From Chersky-840 sp050011815 (GTDB lineage: Bacteria > Actinomycetota > Acidimicrobiia > Acidimicrobiales > UBA8190), in assembly GCA_050011815.1 (NCBI GenBank), contig JBEKIJ010000011.1, positions 1-64,000 on the forward strand: DNA of 64,000 nt, written 5' to 3'. Of the stretch, positions 50,526-58,441 are shown piece after piece (position 1 is the stretch's first letter; each line of letters opens with the position of its first letter). A program made the position numbers and the translations under genes. The notes under the pieces were generated by a model. That model saw nothing but the letters and a program-made list of their open reading frames with translations, was not told the origin of the DNA and did no database searches.

Positions 50526-52015
50526 GGGGGAGCATCCTCATCGCCGGGACGTCATCGGGAGCCGGGAAGAGCACGTTGGTGGCCGGCCTGTGCCGGTGGT
50601 GCGCGCGCAGAGGAATCTCGGTCGCCCCGTTCAAAGCACAGAACATGTCGCTCAACTCGTTCGTCACCCACGACGGCGGGGAGATCGGTCGTGCCCAGGC
50701 CGCCCAGGCCCAAGCGGCCCGGATCGAGCCCGAAGCCATCATGAACCCGGTGCTCCTCAAGCCCGGCACCGATTCCCGCAGCCAGGTCGTCGTCTTGGGC
50801 CGACCGGTAGGGGAGATGGAGGCGCGTCGGTACTGGAGCGAGAAGGAGAGCCTCCTCGATGTCGTCGTCGAGGCCTATCGGGAACTGCAGTCGAGATTCG
50901 ACGTGGTGATCTGCGAGGGGGCGGGCAGTCCGGCCGAGATCAATCTCCGCAGCGCTGACATCGTGAATCTCGGTTTCGCACGGGCCGTCGGCGCCCCGGT
51001 CGTCGTGGTCGCCGACATCGACAGGGGAGGGATGTTCGCCTCGTTGGTGGGTACCGTCGTCTTGCTCGACGAAGAGGACCAGCGCCTCGTGCAGGGGTTC
51101 GTGGTGAACCGATTCCGCGGCGATCGAGATCTGCTCGATCCCGGCCTGGAGATGCTGCGGAGGTTGACGGGCCGACCCACTTTCGGAGTGCTTCCCTACG
51201 CGGAAGGCCTTTGGGTGGACGCCGAAGATTCCCCGGATCCGTCCGCCTACCGGGACCCGGGCGCACCGACCGGCCTCAACACCTTGCGAGTGGTCGTCGT
51301 CAGGCTGCCGCGATCGAGCAACCTCACCGATGTCGATCCTCTGGTGGCCGAGCCCGGCGTGCTCGTTCGGTTCGCTGCGCGTCCCCAGGAGGTCGCCGAC
51401 GCCGATCTGGTCATCATTCCCGGCACACGGGCGACGGTGGAGGACCTGGCGTGGCTACGACGCCGGGGCATGGATCGAGCCATCGAACACCATGCCGCGG
51501 CCGGCCGTCCCGTCCTGGGGATCTGTGGCGGGTACCAGATGTTGGGTGTTTCCATCGACGACCGGTTCGAAAGCGGACGAGGAACGGTGCAAGGTCTCGG
51601 GCTCCTGCCCGCGGAGACGAGGTTCAGCGCCGAGAAGGCCCTTGGTCGCCCTCGCCGCACGCTCTCCGACGGGACCGCGGTGGTGGGGTACCAGATCCAT
51701 CACGGCATCGTGAGCCGATCGGGTGGCGAGGCGTTCTTCGCCGACGAAGGGTGCCGCGTCGATTCAGTCGTCGGTACGACATGGCACGGGATCTTCGAGA
51801 ACGACGAGTTTCGCCGATCGTTCCTGACCGATGTGGCCTTGCGAGCAGGACGGGCCTTTGTGGCATCGCCTGATGCGAGTTTCGCCGACATCCGGGAAGC
51901 TCGGTTCGAGACGTTGGCCGACCTTGTCGCCGATCACCTGGACACCGAGGCTTTACTGCACCTCGTCGAGGGGCGAGGACAGACATGCAACCCGATGCAC
52001 ATCACCACTGTGTGA
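50522..52015 (+). CDS. cobQ: Cobyric acid synthase
   Basis: The 497-residue protein has a DTBS-like ATPase domain (ILIAGTSSGAGKSTLVAGLC, FKAQNMSLNSFV) and a C-terminal glutamine amidotransferase domain with the catalytic Cys in VLGICGGYQMLG and His in TTWHGIFENDEFRRSF. It amidates the b, d, e and g side chains of adenosylcobyrinic a,c-diamide. The start is a TTG at 50522 overlapping the cobT stop by 4 bp; TTG use here is unusual but the frame leaves no later good start. Last gene of the operon. Confidence 0.93.
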   Translation: MRGSILIAGTSSGAGKSTLVAGLCRWCARRGISVAPFKAQNMSLNSFVTHDGGEIGRAQAAQAQAARIEPEAIMNPVLLKPGTDSRSQVVVLGRPVGEMEARRYWSEKESLLDVVVEAYRELQSRFDVVICEGAGSPAEINLRSADIVNLGFARAVGAPVVVVADIDRGGMFASLVGTVVLLDEEDQRLVQGFVVNRFRGDRDLLDPGLEMLRRLTGRPTFGVLPYAEGLWVDAEDSPDPSAYRDPGAPTGLNTLRVVVVRLPRSSNLTDVDPLVAEPGVLVRFAARPQEVADADLVIIPGTRATVEDLAWLRRRGMDRAIEHHAAAGRPVLGICGGYQMLGVSIDDRFESGRGTVQGLGLLPAETRFSAEKALGRPRRTLSDGTAVVGYQIHHGIVSRSGGEAFFADEGCRVDSVVGTTWHGIFENDEFRRSFLTDVALRAGRAFVASPDASFADIREARFETLADLVADHLDTEALLHLVEGRGQTCNPMHITTV

Positions 52016-52101
52016 GAGGGAGGCGTGCCCGTGCCGGTGCCCAGGCCCCCGAAGAGGTCCATTCCTCGAACCCTGAGGTCCTCGGGCCCGTGGCGACGCG
52101 G

Positions 52102-52107
52102 TAGCAT
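52102..52107 (+). promoter_or_regulatory. Candidate -10 element of the tRNA-Val gene
   Basis: TAGCAT matches TANNNT and lies 10 bp before the mature tRNA 5' end. The -35 region is not convincing. Confidence 0.3.
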
Positions 52108-52117
52108 CGCAGACTCC

Positions 52118-52194
52118 GGGCGCATAGCTCAGTTGGTTAGAGCGCAGCCTTCACACGGCTGAGGTCGAGGGTTCGAGTCCCCCTGCGCCCACCA
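52118..52194 (+). tRNA. tRNA-Val (anticodon CAC), with encoded CCA
   Basis: The acceptor strands GGGCGCA and TGCGCCC pair perfectly, the D-arm GCTC/GAGC and the anticodon stem CAGCC/GGCTG are intact, and the anticodon loop TTCACAC gives CAC, decoding GUG as valine. The T-loop is TTCGAGT, and CCA is encoded. From the anticodon loop to just past the discriminator base this sequence is repeated exactly 4.2 kb downstream, so the gene hosts an integrated island and was kept whole by it. Confidence 0.95.
52150..52192 (+). repeat. attL: 43-bp direct repeat within tRNA-Val
   Basis: Starting at TTCACAC of the anticodon loop and ending at CCCAC past the discriminator, these 43 bases are identical to 56347-56389. 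Crossing over in an anticodon loop with conservation of the 3' half is the standard outcome of tyrosine-recombinase integration. Confidence 0.88.
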
Positions 52195-52232
52195 CGTGAC
52201 CTGGGGTTCTATGTGCCGGGTTCTGATTATTC

Positions 52233-52249
52233 TGTCCTAACTTGTCCTA
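52233..52249 (+). promoter_or_regulatory. Paired TGTCCTA motifs at the left island end (candidate integrase arm sites)
   Basis: TGTCCTA occurs twice with a 10-bp period, about 40 bp inside attL. The same motif occurs twice, in the same orientation, near the right end of the island (56221-56239). Evenly spaced repeats near both junctions are typical of arm-type integrase sites. Confidence 0.45.
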
Positions 52250-52324
52250 CAGCTGATTCGTCGATCGCCGCTGGGACGCCGAACACTTGGACGCCGAATA
52301 TTGCTCGAGTTTGTCGTAGACCGA

Positions 52325-53686
52325 TTACGAGGTCGGTCGGACCATCGGTTTGTAGCCGGAGGCCGGGAGGTAACCACCTGCTGGGCAGTCGAAGCCTGTC
52401 GCGGGCGTCGGCGACACCCGCTTGATTTGCCCGTTCTCCACCTGCGCGAGCACAAAGCAATTAGTCGGGATGTTTTGCGCCGGATCGCTCAGCGGGATGA
52501 GCCCACCTGAGTTGAACGAGGTCACCTTGTTGAGCGCCTCGACCAGCTTTGCTCGCGTGGGCGGGTTCCCCGCCCGTTTGAGGGCGTCGACAAAGAGTTC
52601 AGCTGACGTCCAGCCGTAGATGGCTTCGACAGCAAAGGTGGCGCGTGGGTCGACCTCCTTCATCCATGTGACGAAGAGCTTGACCGCCGGGACAGTCTTG
52701 GCGTCTCCACCCAGGTACAACGCGTAATCCTGGTAGATGTACATTCCATTAGCGGCGCTTCCCGCCAGTTTGAGAAGCTGGTTCGAATATGCCTCACCCT
52801 CGATGTTGATGGGAGTGAAATGCTGTTGCTGCATCTGCTGATCGAGGGTGGCCGTGAAGTTGTCGGGAAGCTCGAGCCCTATGAACATCCTCACGCCCGC
52901 GGCCCGCATGTCGATGATGTCGGGAAGGAAGTTGGTGTCAAAGATGCCCGCCCCGTGGTCGTAGACGATCCTGAAACCCACTGATCTCATCCCAGATTCG
53001 TACGCGTCCTCGATGTCCACGGTCGCTGGCGTCGCATTTTCCCAAATGATTCCGACCTTCTTGACTGCTTTGGGGTACGTGCTCCTCAGGTACTTGAAGA
53101 ATCCCAAGGGGGTCTCGACGACGGTGTTCGGGAGAGTGCTGTAGATGTTTGGATCCTTCGCCATGCCGGCGGCGAGGGGGAGCGCGATATCCGGGATGTG
53201 GGCTAAATCGATGAGTGGTTGCTCCGCTGAGTCGAGAATCGAGAATCCGCCAACCAACGCGAAGTCATTACGGATCTCCGCCCCGGTCTCGCTTGCCACC
53301 ACTCCCCCCTGGAATGTGCTGTCCTCGGAATCGAGAATGAGCTTGCGTCCATTCACCCCACCCAGGCTATTGATGTACGCAAAATAGGCCTTGGTTCCGT
53401 CCCTGGCCGAAATGAACGGTGCTGGTTCGGGTGAGGAAAGGTCGTCGACCTGACCGACTGTCACCGAGTTGGCGGTGAGGCCGGGAGAGGAGGGACCCTC
53501 ATCCGAAGTGCCCGACGACGTCGCCGAGGTGGGTGGGGTCGTCGACGGGGTGCCTGTCGATGAACAGGCTGCCAGAACGATCGCGAGGAACGCCAGGAAG
53601 AGGACCATGACCCTGTGTCCATGGCGCGATGCGGTCCGCTTGCCTCGACAAAAAGGCGTCTGCAATGCAATGTTTGACGCCCCCAT
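52325..53686 (-). CDS. ABC-type substrate-binding lipoprotein (branched-chain amino acid/LivK-like)
   Basis: The protein has a basic n-region and hydrophobic stretch ending in the lipobox AIVLAAC, then a Ser/Thr-rich linker and the type I periplasmic-binding fold: SVTVGQVDDLSSPEPAPFIS, FAYINSLGGVNGRKLILDSE, and ANGMYIYQDYALYLGG. LivK-type proteins bind branched amino acids, amides, or in actinobacteria steroid and aromatic compounds. The ATG at 53686 (453 residues) is preferred; 53608 gives a shorter signal. No permease or ATPase gene lies in the island, so it is an orphan binding protein, perhaps serving a transporter encoded elsewhere. Confidence 0.8.
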   Translation of the reverse strand: MGASNIALQTPFCRGKRTASRHGHRVMVLFLAFLAIVLAACSSTGTPSTTPPTSATSSGTSDEGPSSPGLTANSVTVGQVDDLSSPEPAPFISARDGTKAYFAYINSLGGVNGRKLILDSEDSTFQGGVVASETGAEIRNDFALVGGFSILDSAEQPLIDLAHIPDIALPLAAGMAKDPNIYSTLPNTVVETPLGFFKYLRSTYPKAVKKVGIIWENATPATVDIEDAYESGMRSVGFRIVYDHGAGIFDTNFLPDIIDMRAAGVRMFIGLELPDNFTATLDQQMQQQHFTPINIEGEAYSNQLLKLAGSAANGMYIYQDYALYLGGDAKTVPAVKLFVTWMKEVDPRATFAVEAIYGWTSAELFVDALKRAGNPPTRAKLVEALNKVTSFNSGGLIPLSDPAQNIPTNCFVLAQVENGQIKRVSPTPATGFDCPAGGYLPASGYKPMVRPTS

Positions 53687-53788
53687 TCTGTCAGCTTTGA
53701 TCGCGAGTTGGTCCAGACAGGTGCGCAACACGCCGTCACTCCGTTGGTCGTTCACGAGCCAGCTTGTCGCGTCGAGCAGCTTGGGACA

Positions 53789-54463
53789 TCAACGACGGGG
53801 ACCACGAAGCATTCCGTCGATCAGTCCGTGGAACTGCTCAGCGGTGAGCGTGCCAGGTCCGGATTTGCCGCTTGCTCCAAGGAGAACGTGTTCGTTTACG
53901 AGGACCGAGTAGAGGCGGGCGATGGCGGAGGCGTTGCCCGAAAGTATCTCGCCGGCCTCCTGCCCATCACTGACGATGCGTGTGAGGAGCGTCATTGCGT
54001 CTGTGAAGTAGCCGTCCGCGTCGCCGTCGTACGTAGAGAGGGCGGACCCGACGATCGCCGCCCCGCCCGTGATGTGCCGGACAAGACCACGGAAGTCGGG
54101 ATGCACATCGAAGAACACCATGGTGATGTCGACGATGTCGTGGAGCTTGTCGAGTGGTGAGGAATCGCCCCCGACCACAGTCTGGAGCGCGTCCACCAAC
54201 TCCGCGCCTCGCCGCGTGAGGGTCTCGGACACCAGGTGTTGCTTGTTCTCGAAAAACAGATAGATCCCCGCCGGGGAGAAACCCGACAGGGCGGCGATTT
54301 GGCGGATCGAGCCGGCGCGGACCCCGTACTCCCCGAAGACGTGCTCGGCGGCGTCGAGGATCTCCGTCCGGTTCTCAGCCCGACGGGCGGCCCGCCGCTG
54401 GGCTCGGAAGTCGGGCGGTGATTCGGTCGGGGGTTGGGGTTTGATTGCTGAACGCATGTTCAC
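53789..54463 (-). CDS. TetR-family regulator of the island
   Basis: The 224-residue protein has an Arg-rich N-terminus and the helix-turn-helix RTEILDAAEHVFGEYGVRAG then IRQIAALSGFSPAGIYLFFE followed by NKQHLV, with a helical C-terminal ligand domain. It is divergent from the SnoaL-P450 pair with a 40-bp gap and probably controls it. The first codon is GTG (54463); an ATG two codons in (54457) is equally possible and the message may be leaderless. Confidence 0.88.
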   Translation of the reverse strand: MNMRSAIKPQPPTESPPDFRAQRRAARRAENRTEILDAAEHVFGEYGVRAGSIRQIAALSGFSPAGIYLFFENKQHLVSETLTRRGAELVDALQTVVGGDSSPLDKLHDIVDITMVFFDVHPDFRGLVRHITGGAAIVGSALSTYDGDADGYFTDAMTLLTRIVSDGQEAGEILSGNASAIARLYSVLVNEHVLLGASGKSGPGTLTAEQFHGLIDGMLRGPRR

Positions 54464-54503
54464 TAAACTAAACTATCGATAACCATTGAGGGGAAACCTT
54501 TGC
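54464..54503. promoter_or_regulatory. Divergent promoter/operator gap of the island regulator
   Basis: The 40-bp gap contains CACTAAACTAAACTA, a short direct repeat, and the palindrome TATCGATA. The local AT-richness fits promoters for both directions. Which part is the operator cannot be decided. Confidence 0.35.
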
Positions 54504-54923
54504 ATGGCCGACAGCAAGGCGGTCGACGCCGTCCGTTCGGCGGTTGCCGCATTCAATGACGGCGACGTCGATGGCTACCTCAGGTACTTCGACCCATCGT
54601 CCCGGCGCTGGGTGGCGGGGCTGGTGCAACCACTCACGTTGGCTGAGATCAGCGACAACCTCCGTCAACTCCAGGGCGCCTTCGAGGGTCTGCACCTCCA
54701 CGAGGTCCTGCTTTTCGGCGACGAGCGGTTCGCCTGCGCACGTTGGCGCATGCGAGGTGTACATACGAGTGACTACCTGGATTTGGCACCGACGAAGCGG
54801 CCGATCGACGTGGAGACGTGCGAGATCTACGAGCTCGACAGTGACGTTGTCGTCACGACCTGGACCTACGGAGACCTGGGGCAACTCTTCGGCCAGCTCG
54901 CCGCGGAACCAAACGCCACATGA
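54504..54923 (+). CDS. SnoaL-like small protein (NTF2 fold)
   Basis: The 139-residue protein has the SnoaL/NTF2 pattern: AVDAVRSAVAAFNDGDVDGY, LRYFDPSSRRWVAG, and strands HLHEVLLFGDERFACARWRM and CEIYELDSDVVVTTWTYGD. Members are polyketide cyclases, ester cyclases, dehydratases or limonene-epoxide-type hydrolases, and often pair with P450s. GAGGGGA nine bases upstream supports the ATG at 54504. The stop overlaps the P450 start (ATGA). Confidence 0.82.
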   Translation: MADSKAVDAVRSAVAAFNDGDVDGYLRYFDPSSRRWVAGLVQPLTLAEISDNLRQLQGAFEGLHLHEVLLFGDERFACARWRMRGVHTSDYLDLAPTKRPIDVETCEIYELDSDVVVTTWTYGDLGQLFGQLAAEPNAT

Positions 54924-56140
54924 CCCAGGGGATCTCGGGAACGCTCCTCCTAGACGAGGAAGTGATCAATGATCCCTATCCGTTTTACCGCCGACTCCAC
55001 GCCGAGGCGCCGGTGTGGGACATCTCCGGTACCGGGCTGTTCGCCGTCAGCACGTTCGAGCTCTTAGCCGAGGCAGCCGCGCGGGTCGACGACTTTTCGT
55101 CGAATATCAGCTGCCTGCTCTACCGCGACGCCGCCGGTCTTCCCCGCCGGCTCTCTTACGGTGACGTTGGCGTGCAGGCGCTCGCCACGGCCGACCCCCC
55201 GATGCACGCGTTACACCGGAACACGGTCTTTCCCGAACTGGTCGCCAAGCGCATGACGGAGCTCGAGCCCGACATCATTGACATTGCCAACGGGTGCGTA
55301 ACGCAGGCGATCAGGAAAGAGACGGTCGACTTCATGTCCGAGATCGGGAATGTCGTCCCCATCTCGATGATCAGCCGCCTCATAGGCTTCCATGACAGCG
55401 ATCTTGATCAGCTCTTGGGTGCGGCAGTCGACTCGACCGCGATGCTGGGGTCGACGCTGCCCTTCGAGGAACTGATCGAGCTCGTGGCTCGCACTGGCGA
55501 GATCCAAGCCTGGATCGCCGATCAACTTTCGTTCGCCCGAAAGAAGCCCGGTGAGGATCTCCTCGGCGCCGTCGCCCGCGGCGTAAACGGCAGCGTTTTC
55601 ACTGACTTCGAGGCGAACGTCATCCTGCACACGTTGCTGAGCGCCGGCGGCGAGTCCACGACCAGCCTGCTGGGCAACGCCGTGCGGCTGCTGGCCGAGG
55701 ACCAGGAGCTCCAGGCCCACCTGCGCCGGAACCCCGAACAACTCCCCGCCTTCATCGAAGAGGCGCTGCGCTTGGAATCGCCGTTCCGCTACCTCATGCG
55801 TTCCGTGCCCAAGGACACCACGCTCGGCAGGGTCGACATCCCGGCCGGTTCCACGGTTCTCTTGCTCTGGGGCGCCGCCAATCGCGACTCCGTCCAGTTC
55901 GAGCGACCCGACGAGGTCGATCTCCAACGGCAGGTACCGCGTCGCCACGTGGCGTTCGGGCGGGGAATCCATCACTGCGTCGGAGCACCCCTGGCCCGCA
56001 TCGAGGCCCTGAACGTCCTGACCGTGCTGCTGGAAGGCACCAGCAGCATCACCCTGGACTCCGAGGACGCACCCCGTTGGGTGAACAGCCTTCTCGTCCG
56101 ACGCCACGATCAGCTCCCCGTACGATTAGGTGCCCGCTGA
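54920..56140 (+). CDS. Cytochrome P450
   Basis: The 406-residue protein is a soluble bacterial class I-type P450: I-helix oxygen region HTLLSAGGESTTSLLGNAV, the E-x-x-R pair in EEALRLESPFRYLMR, and the haem-binding loop HVAFGRGIHHCVGAPLAR with the ligand C353. It needs a ferredoxin and reductase, none of which is encoded nearby. With the overlapping SnoaL-like gene, the TetR regulator and the binding lipoprotein, it may oxidise an imported hydrophobic compound. Confidence 0.93.
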   Translation: MTQGISGTLLLDEEVINDPYPFYRRLHAEAPVWDISGTGLFAVSTFELLAEAAARVDDFSSNISCLLYRDAAGLPRRLSYGDVGVQALATADPPMHALHRNTVFPELVAKRMTELEPDIIDIANGCVTQAIRKETVDFMSEIGNVVPISMISRLIGFHDSDLDQLLGAAVDSTAMLGSTLPFEELIELVARTGEIQAWIADQLSFARKKPGEDLLGAVARGVNGSVFTDFEANVILHTLLSAGGESTTSLLGNAVRLLAEDQELQAHLRRNPEQLPAFIEEALRLESPFRYLMRSVPKDTTLGRVDIPAGSTVLLLWGAANRDSVQFERPDEVDLQRQVPRRHVAFGRGIHHCVGAPLARIEALNVLTVLLEGTSSITLDSEDAPRWVNSLLVRRHDQLPVRLGAR

Positions 56141-56220
56141 GTCCCGCGCAGGCTCTAGCAAAGGAAGTCAATGCACGCGGAATGTCGGCCGATGTTGGTC
56201 TGAGCCGTCGGCGGGAAGTC

Positions 56221-56239
56221 TGTCCTATAAGATGTCCTA
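56221..56239 (+). promoter_or_regulatory. Paired TGTCCTA motifs at the right island end
   Basis: TGTCCTA occurs twice, 12 bp apart, about 110 bp inside attR, in the same orientation as the left-end pair. The extended right copies read TGTCCTATAA and TGTCCTATAA. Candidate arm-type integrase sites. Confidence 0.45.
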
Positions 56240-56346
56240 TAAATCCCCTCGTCTGGCATCGTTATCCGTCGGCTACCACCTACCTCTTTGCAAGTCACGC
56301 CGTCATTCGCCGTTTCGTGTCTTCCCAGATGTAGGAGTGGATCGGA

Positions 56347-56389
56347 TTCACACGGCTGAGGTCGAGGGTTCGAGTCCCCCTGCGCCCAC
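56347..56389 (+). repeat. attR: 43-bp exact copy of the tRNA-Val 3' half
   Basis: Identical to 52150-52192, from TTCACAC to CCCAC. The 5' half of a tRNA does not precede it, so this is a target-site copy, not a tRNA gene. It marks the right end of the island. Confidence 0.88.
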
Positions 56390-56784
56390 TCCGGCGACAC
56401 CCAGCGGCCACTGTTCCAAAGCGAACGTTCGAACTGTTCTGGATTGATCTCGTGGGTCGTGCAAAGTTGAACCTTTTCGGGCCAAGGTGACGTGATACCG
56501 GGCGCGCTGGTTCCGCTATTGCCGGCAACGCGGCGAGCGGTAGCCGGCATGCTCGGGCGCTTTTGGCCAGCGGATCGCCCGCCCGACTCAGGGTGATCTC
56601 GAACGGGGGCTGACCAGAAGGATCAGGTCCGCGATGCCACCGCATACCCGGCATTATGCGCTTTTTGTCGCCCGGACAGGTCGGCTCCGAGCAGTGCTCG
56701 CTGATCCCTCCCGTCCGCCTACACCCCGCTCGCCCGCTCGCCGGCTCGCCCGCTCGATTCGGAAGCGCCACTAACCTGGGCGCA
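56390..56784. other. Gene-free stretch right of the island
   Basis: I see no supported gene. The left third contains several short inverted repeats (such as GAACGTTCGAAC). The right end holds an 8-bp tandem repeat in front of the MazF-like gene. A partner antitoxin gene would be expected here but no plausible frame is seen. Confidence 0.45.
56726..56757 (+). repeat. 8-bp tandem repeat, four copies
   Basis: CCGCTCGC, CCGCTCGC, CGGCTCGC and CCGCTCGA follow each other without gaps, 28 bp before the MazF-like start, over the expected promoter region. Copy-number change here could alter expression, but that is inference. Confidence 0.6.
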
Positions 56785-57138
56785 GTGAACCCGACTCCCA
56801 GGACCGACGAGATTGTCAATCGAGGTGATGTTTGGATGGCAGGGTTCGACCACCTTCGCCCAGTGGTCGTGCTCTCCAGACTCGACAATGACGACCTTCG
56901 GTGCGTGGTCGCTGTCGAGCCAGCCAACGAAGACATCTCGGGTGTGGCCGTGGAAGTTGACCTCGGACTCAATGGCCATGTCGTCCGAGTAGGACTGCCC
57001 AGACCGGGAAAAATCAACTGCACCTGGGTGTTCACCTCGTCGCAAGAGGATCTGATTGAAAAGGTGGGGACATTGAGTTCCGCCAAGCTAAACGAAGTCG
57101 AGAATCTGATCCTCATGGGCGATCAGGTATCAATGTGA
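56785..57138 (+). CDS. MazF/PemK-family mRNA interferase-like toxin, orphan
   Basis: The 117-residue protein has the PemK/MazF start NRGDVWMAGFDHLRPVVVLS, with the Arg-Pro-Val strand that carries the catalytic Arg, then DLRCVVAVEPA and the late segment GKINCTWVFTSSQEDLIEKV. Such toxins cut mRNA at short sites and are held by a small upstream antitoxin gene, which is not found here. A GTG at 56785 lies seven bases after TAACCT, consistent with a leaderless message. Divergent residues make activity uncertain; it could be a solitary or decayed toxin. Confidence 0.68.
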   Translation: MNPTPRTDEIVNRGDVWMAGFDHLRPVVVLSRLDNDDLRCVVAVEPANEDISGVAVEVDLGLNGHVVRVGLPRPGKINCTWVFTSSQEDLIEKVGTLSSAKLNEVENLILMGDQVSM

Positions 57139-57835
57139 GCGTTGCAGGTACTTGGGAGTTGATCGCGCTGGGCCGGGAAGTCCATAACTGAGCACTACGA
57201 AAGGTATCTCAATCGAATGCCCGTCAGGTATCCCATAGGGAAGGAACTGGGACACCACGCCGTCGTCTGGACCTAACGAGCCTTCGTCGAAGGCGTCACC
57301 GAAGCCACGTCGAGCCAGAGGGGATCCTGTGCTCAGGGATCCCGGTCGCACTGTGCATCCATCTGGACCGGGCGATAAGTGCCGATCCCGACCGGGGCTC
57401 GGATCGGCCTGAGGATGGCGATCTGGCATCCGGTACTCGGGTATGCGTCCCTCGTAGCTTCCTCTGCGCCCGACAGGTTGGACTGGATTCGGGTGGCCGG
57501 GCTGGATGGCCACCGCTCGGGATCGCCGTCGTGAGCGATACCGTGTGACCTCGCTGATTGACTGACGACGGCAAGGTCGCATCACCGGCAGGGATGCTCG
57601 GTCCAAGATGGCGAATTTGGCGCACGCAACCGGTGATCCCGCCTGGTGCGGCGGCCAGGAGAGCCAACCTGCCAGGGCACGCAGATCCGGCAGTTGCTAG
57701 CGGTCACGCCATGGGTTCGGTACCGCTTGCCAGATCCAGCACCGAACGCTCATCCGACGGAAGATGACGACCACCGAACCGGCGGTAGGGGATGGCCGTT
57801 CAGCGTCGGATAGCAGTCGGGGATACCCGCCCGTC
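57139..57835. other. Long gene-free stretch holding copy A of a 0.2 kb direct repeat
   Basis: No coding frame with consistent protein character is seen. Frames over the repeat are broken by indels relative to the second copy, so the repeat is probably not protein-coding. Confidence 0.5.
57436..57637. repeat. 0.2 kb direct repeat, copy A
   Basis: About 202 bp, starting at CTCGGGTATGCG and ending at CAACCGGTGAT, match 59898-60100 with only scattered substitutions and small indels. Weaker similarity extends some 60 bp further left (CGATCCCGACCGGGGCT region). The two copies flank a 2.3 kb segment with three genes. Confidence 0.8.
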
Positions 57836-58228
57836 CTAGCCCCGAGGTGCGAAGAACTCGAGTGCGATGTTGTCGGGGTCTCGAAATGACAATGCTGAAT
57901 AGGAAGGTGCGTCCACGATGGCACCGTTGGGGATGCCGAGCTCGTTCAGGCGGATTTCCCACGCCCTTAGCTCATCGCGGTTGGCACAGCCGAAAGCCAG
58001 ATGATCGAGACCCGGCCGGCGCTCGTTGAACGGCTGAGTGCTGTTCAAATCAGGGAACTGAGTTAGACCGACGATTGTGTCGCCCGTAAGCCAAGCGACA
58101 CGCTTGAAAGGACCTGTGTCCTCGTCAAGGATCGGGTCCGAGCCGAACAGAGCCTTGTACCAAGGCACACTCCGTTCGAGGCTCGTAACCGTTAGCGCCA
58201 CGTGAGTAATCGCAGGGAACTCTGGCAT
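57836..58228 (-). CDS. VOC-family (glyoxalase-like) protein
   Basis: The 130-residue protein has THVALTVTSLERSVPWYKAL followed by FG, the central RRPGLDHLAFGCANRDEL with the metal-ligand His, and the late SALSFRDPDNIALEFFAP with the ligand Glu. It is a single-chain VOC protein of the glyoxalase/bleomycin-resistance/dioxygenase superfamily. Substrate unknown. Confidence 0.85.
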   Translation of the reverse strand: MPEFPAITHVALTVTSLERSVPWYKALFGSDPILDEDTGPFKRVAWLTGDTIVGLTQFPDLNSTQPFNERRPGLDHLAFGCANRDELRAWEIRLNELGIPNGAIVDAPSYSALSFRDPDNIALEFFAPRG

Positions 58229-58441
58229 GTCTTTTCGGCACCTCGTGAATGCAGCGAATGCCGCGTCTTTTGGCTGGGAACTCTCTGGGAGTAGAACCTA
58301 TCTGGCAGCTCAAGTCCTCGCGCTAATTGTGGCCCCAGTTCCGGTGGTCGGGGGCACCCATCCGATGATGACCGCCTCGCTGTTCCGGCGGTAGCAGCGG
58401 TATCGTCCAGTTGAGCCGAGAGAGTCACTGGAGGACCGACC

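Larger units (their letters stand above)
52150..56389. mobile_element. tRNA-Val integrated genomic island, about 4.2 kb, no recombinase
   Basis: Two identical 43-bp copies of the tRNA-Val 3' half bound this segment. It carries a substrate-binding lipoprotein, a TetR regulator, a SnoaL-like protein and a cytochrome P450, and its base composition looks less GC-rich than the cobalamin operon before it. No integrase, excisionase or transfer gene lies inside, so the element either lost them or is mobilised in trans. Paired TGTCCTA motifs just inside both ends suggest that binding sites remain. Confidence 0.8.

Noticed and set aside
56155..56550. Minus-strand frame with the string GDSNPRPQP
   Set aside because: This is the reverse complement of the tRNA 3' end at attR, a well-known source of false protein calls.
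57130..57606. Hypothetical protein over repeat copy A
   Set aside because: The equivalent frame in copy B is shifted by indels, so the frame is not conserved between copies.
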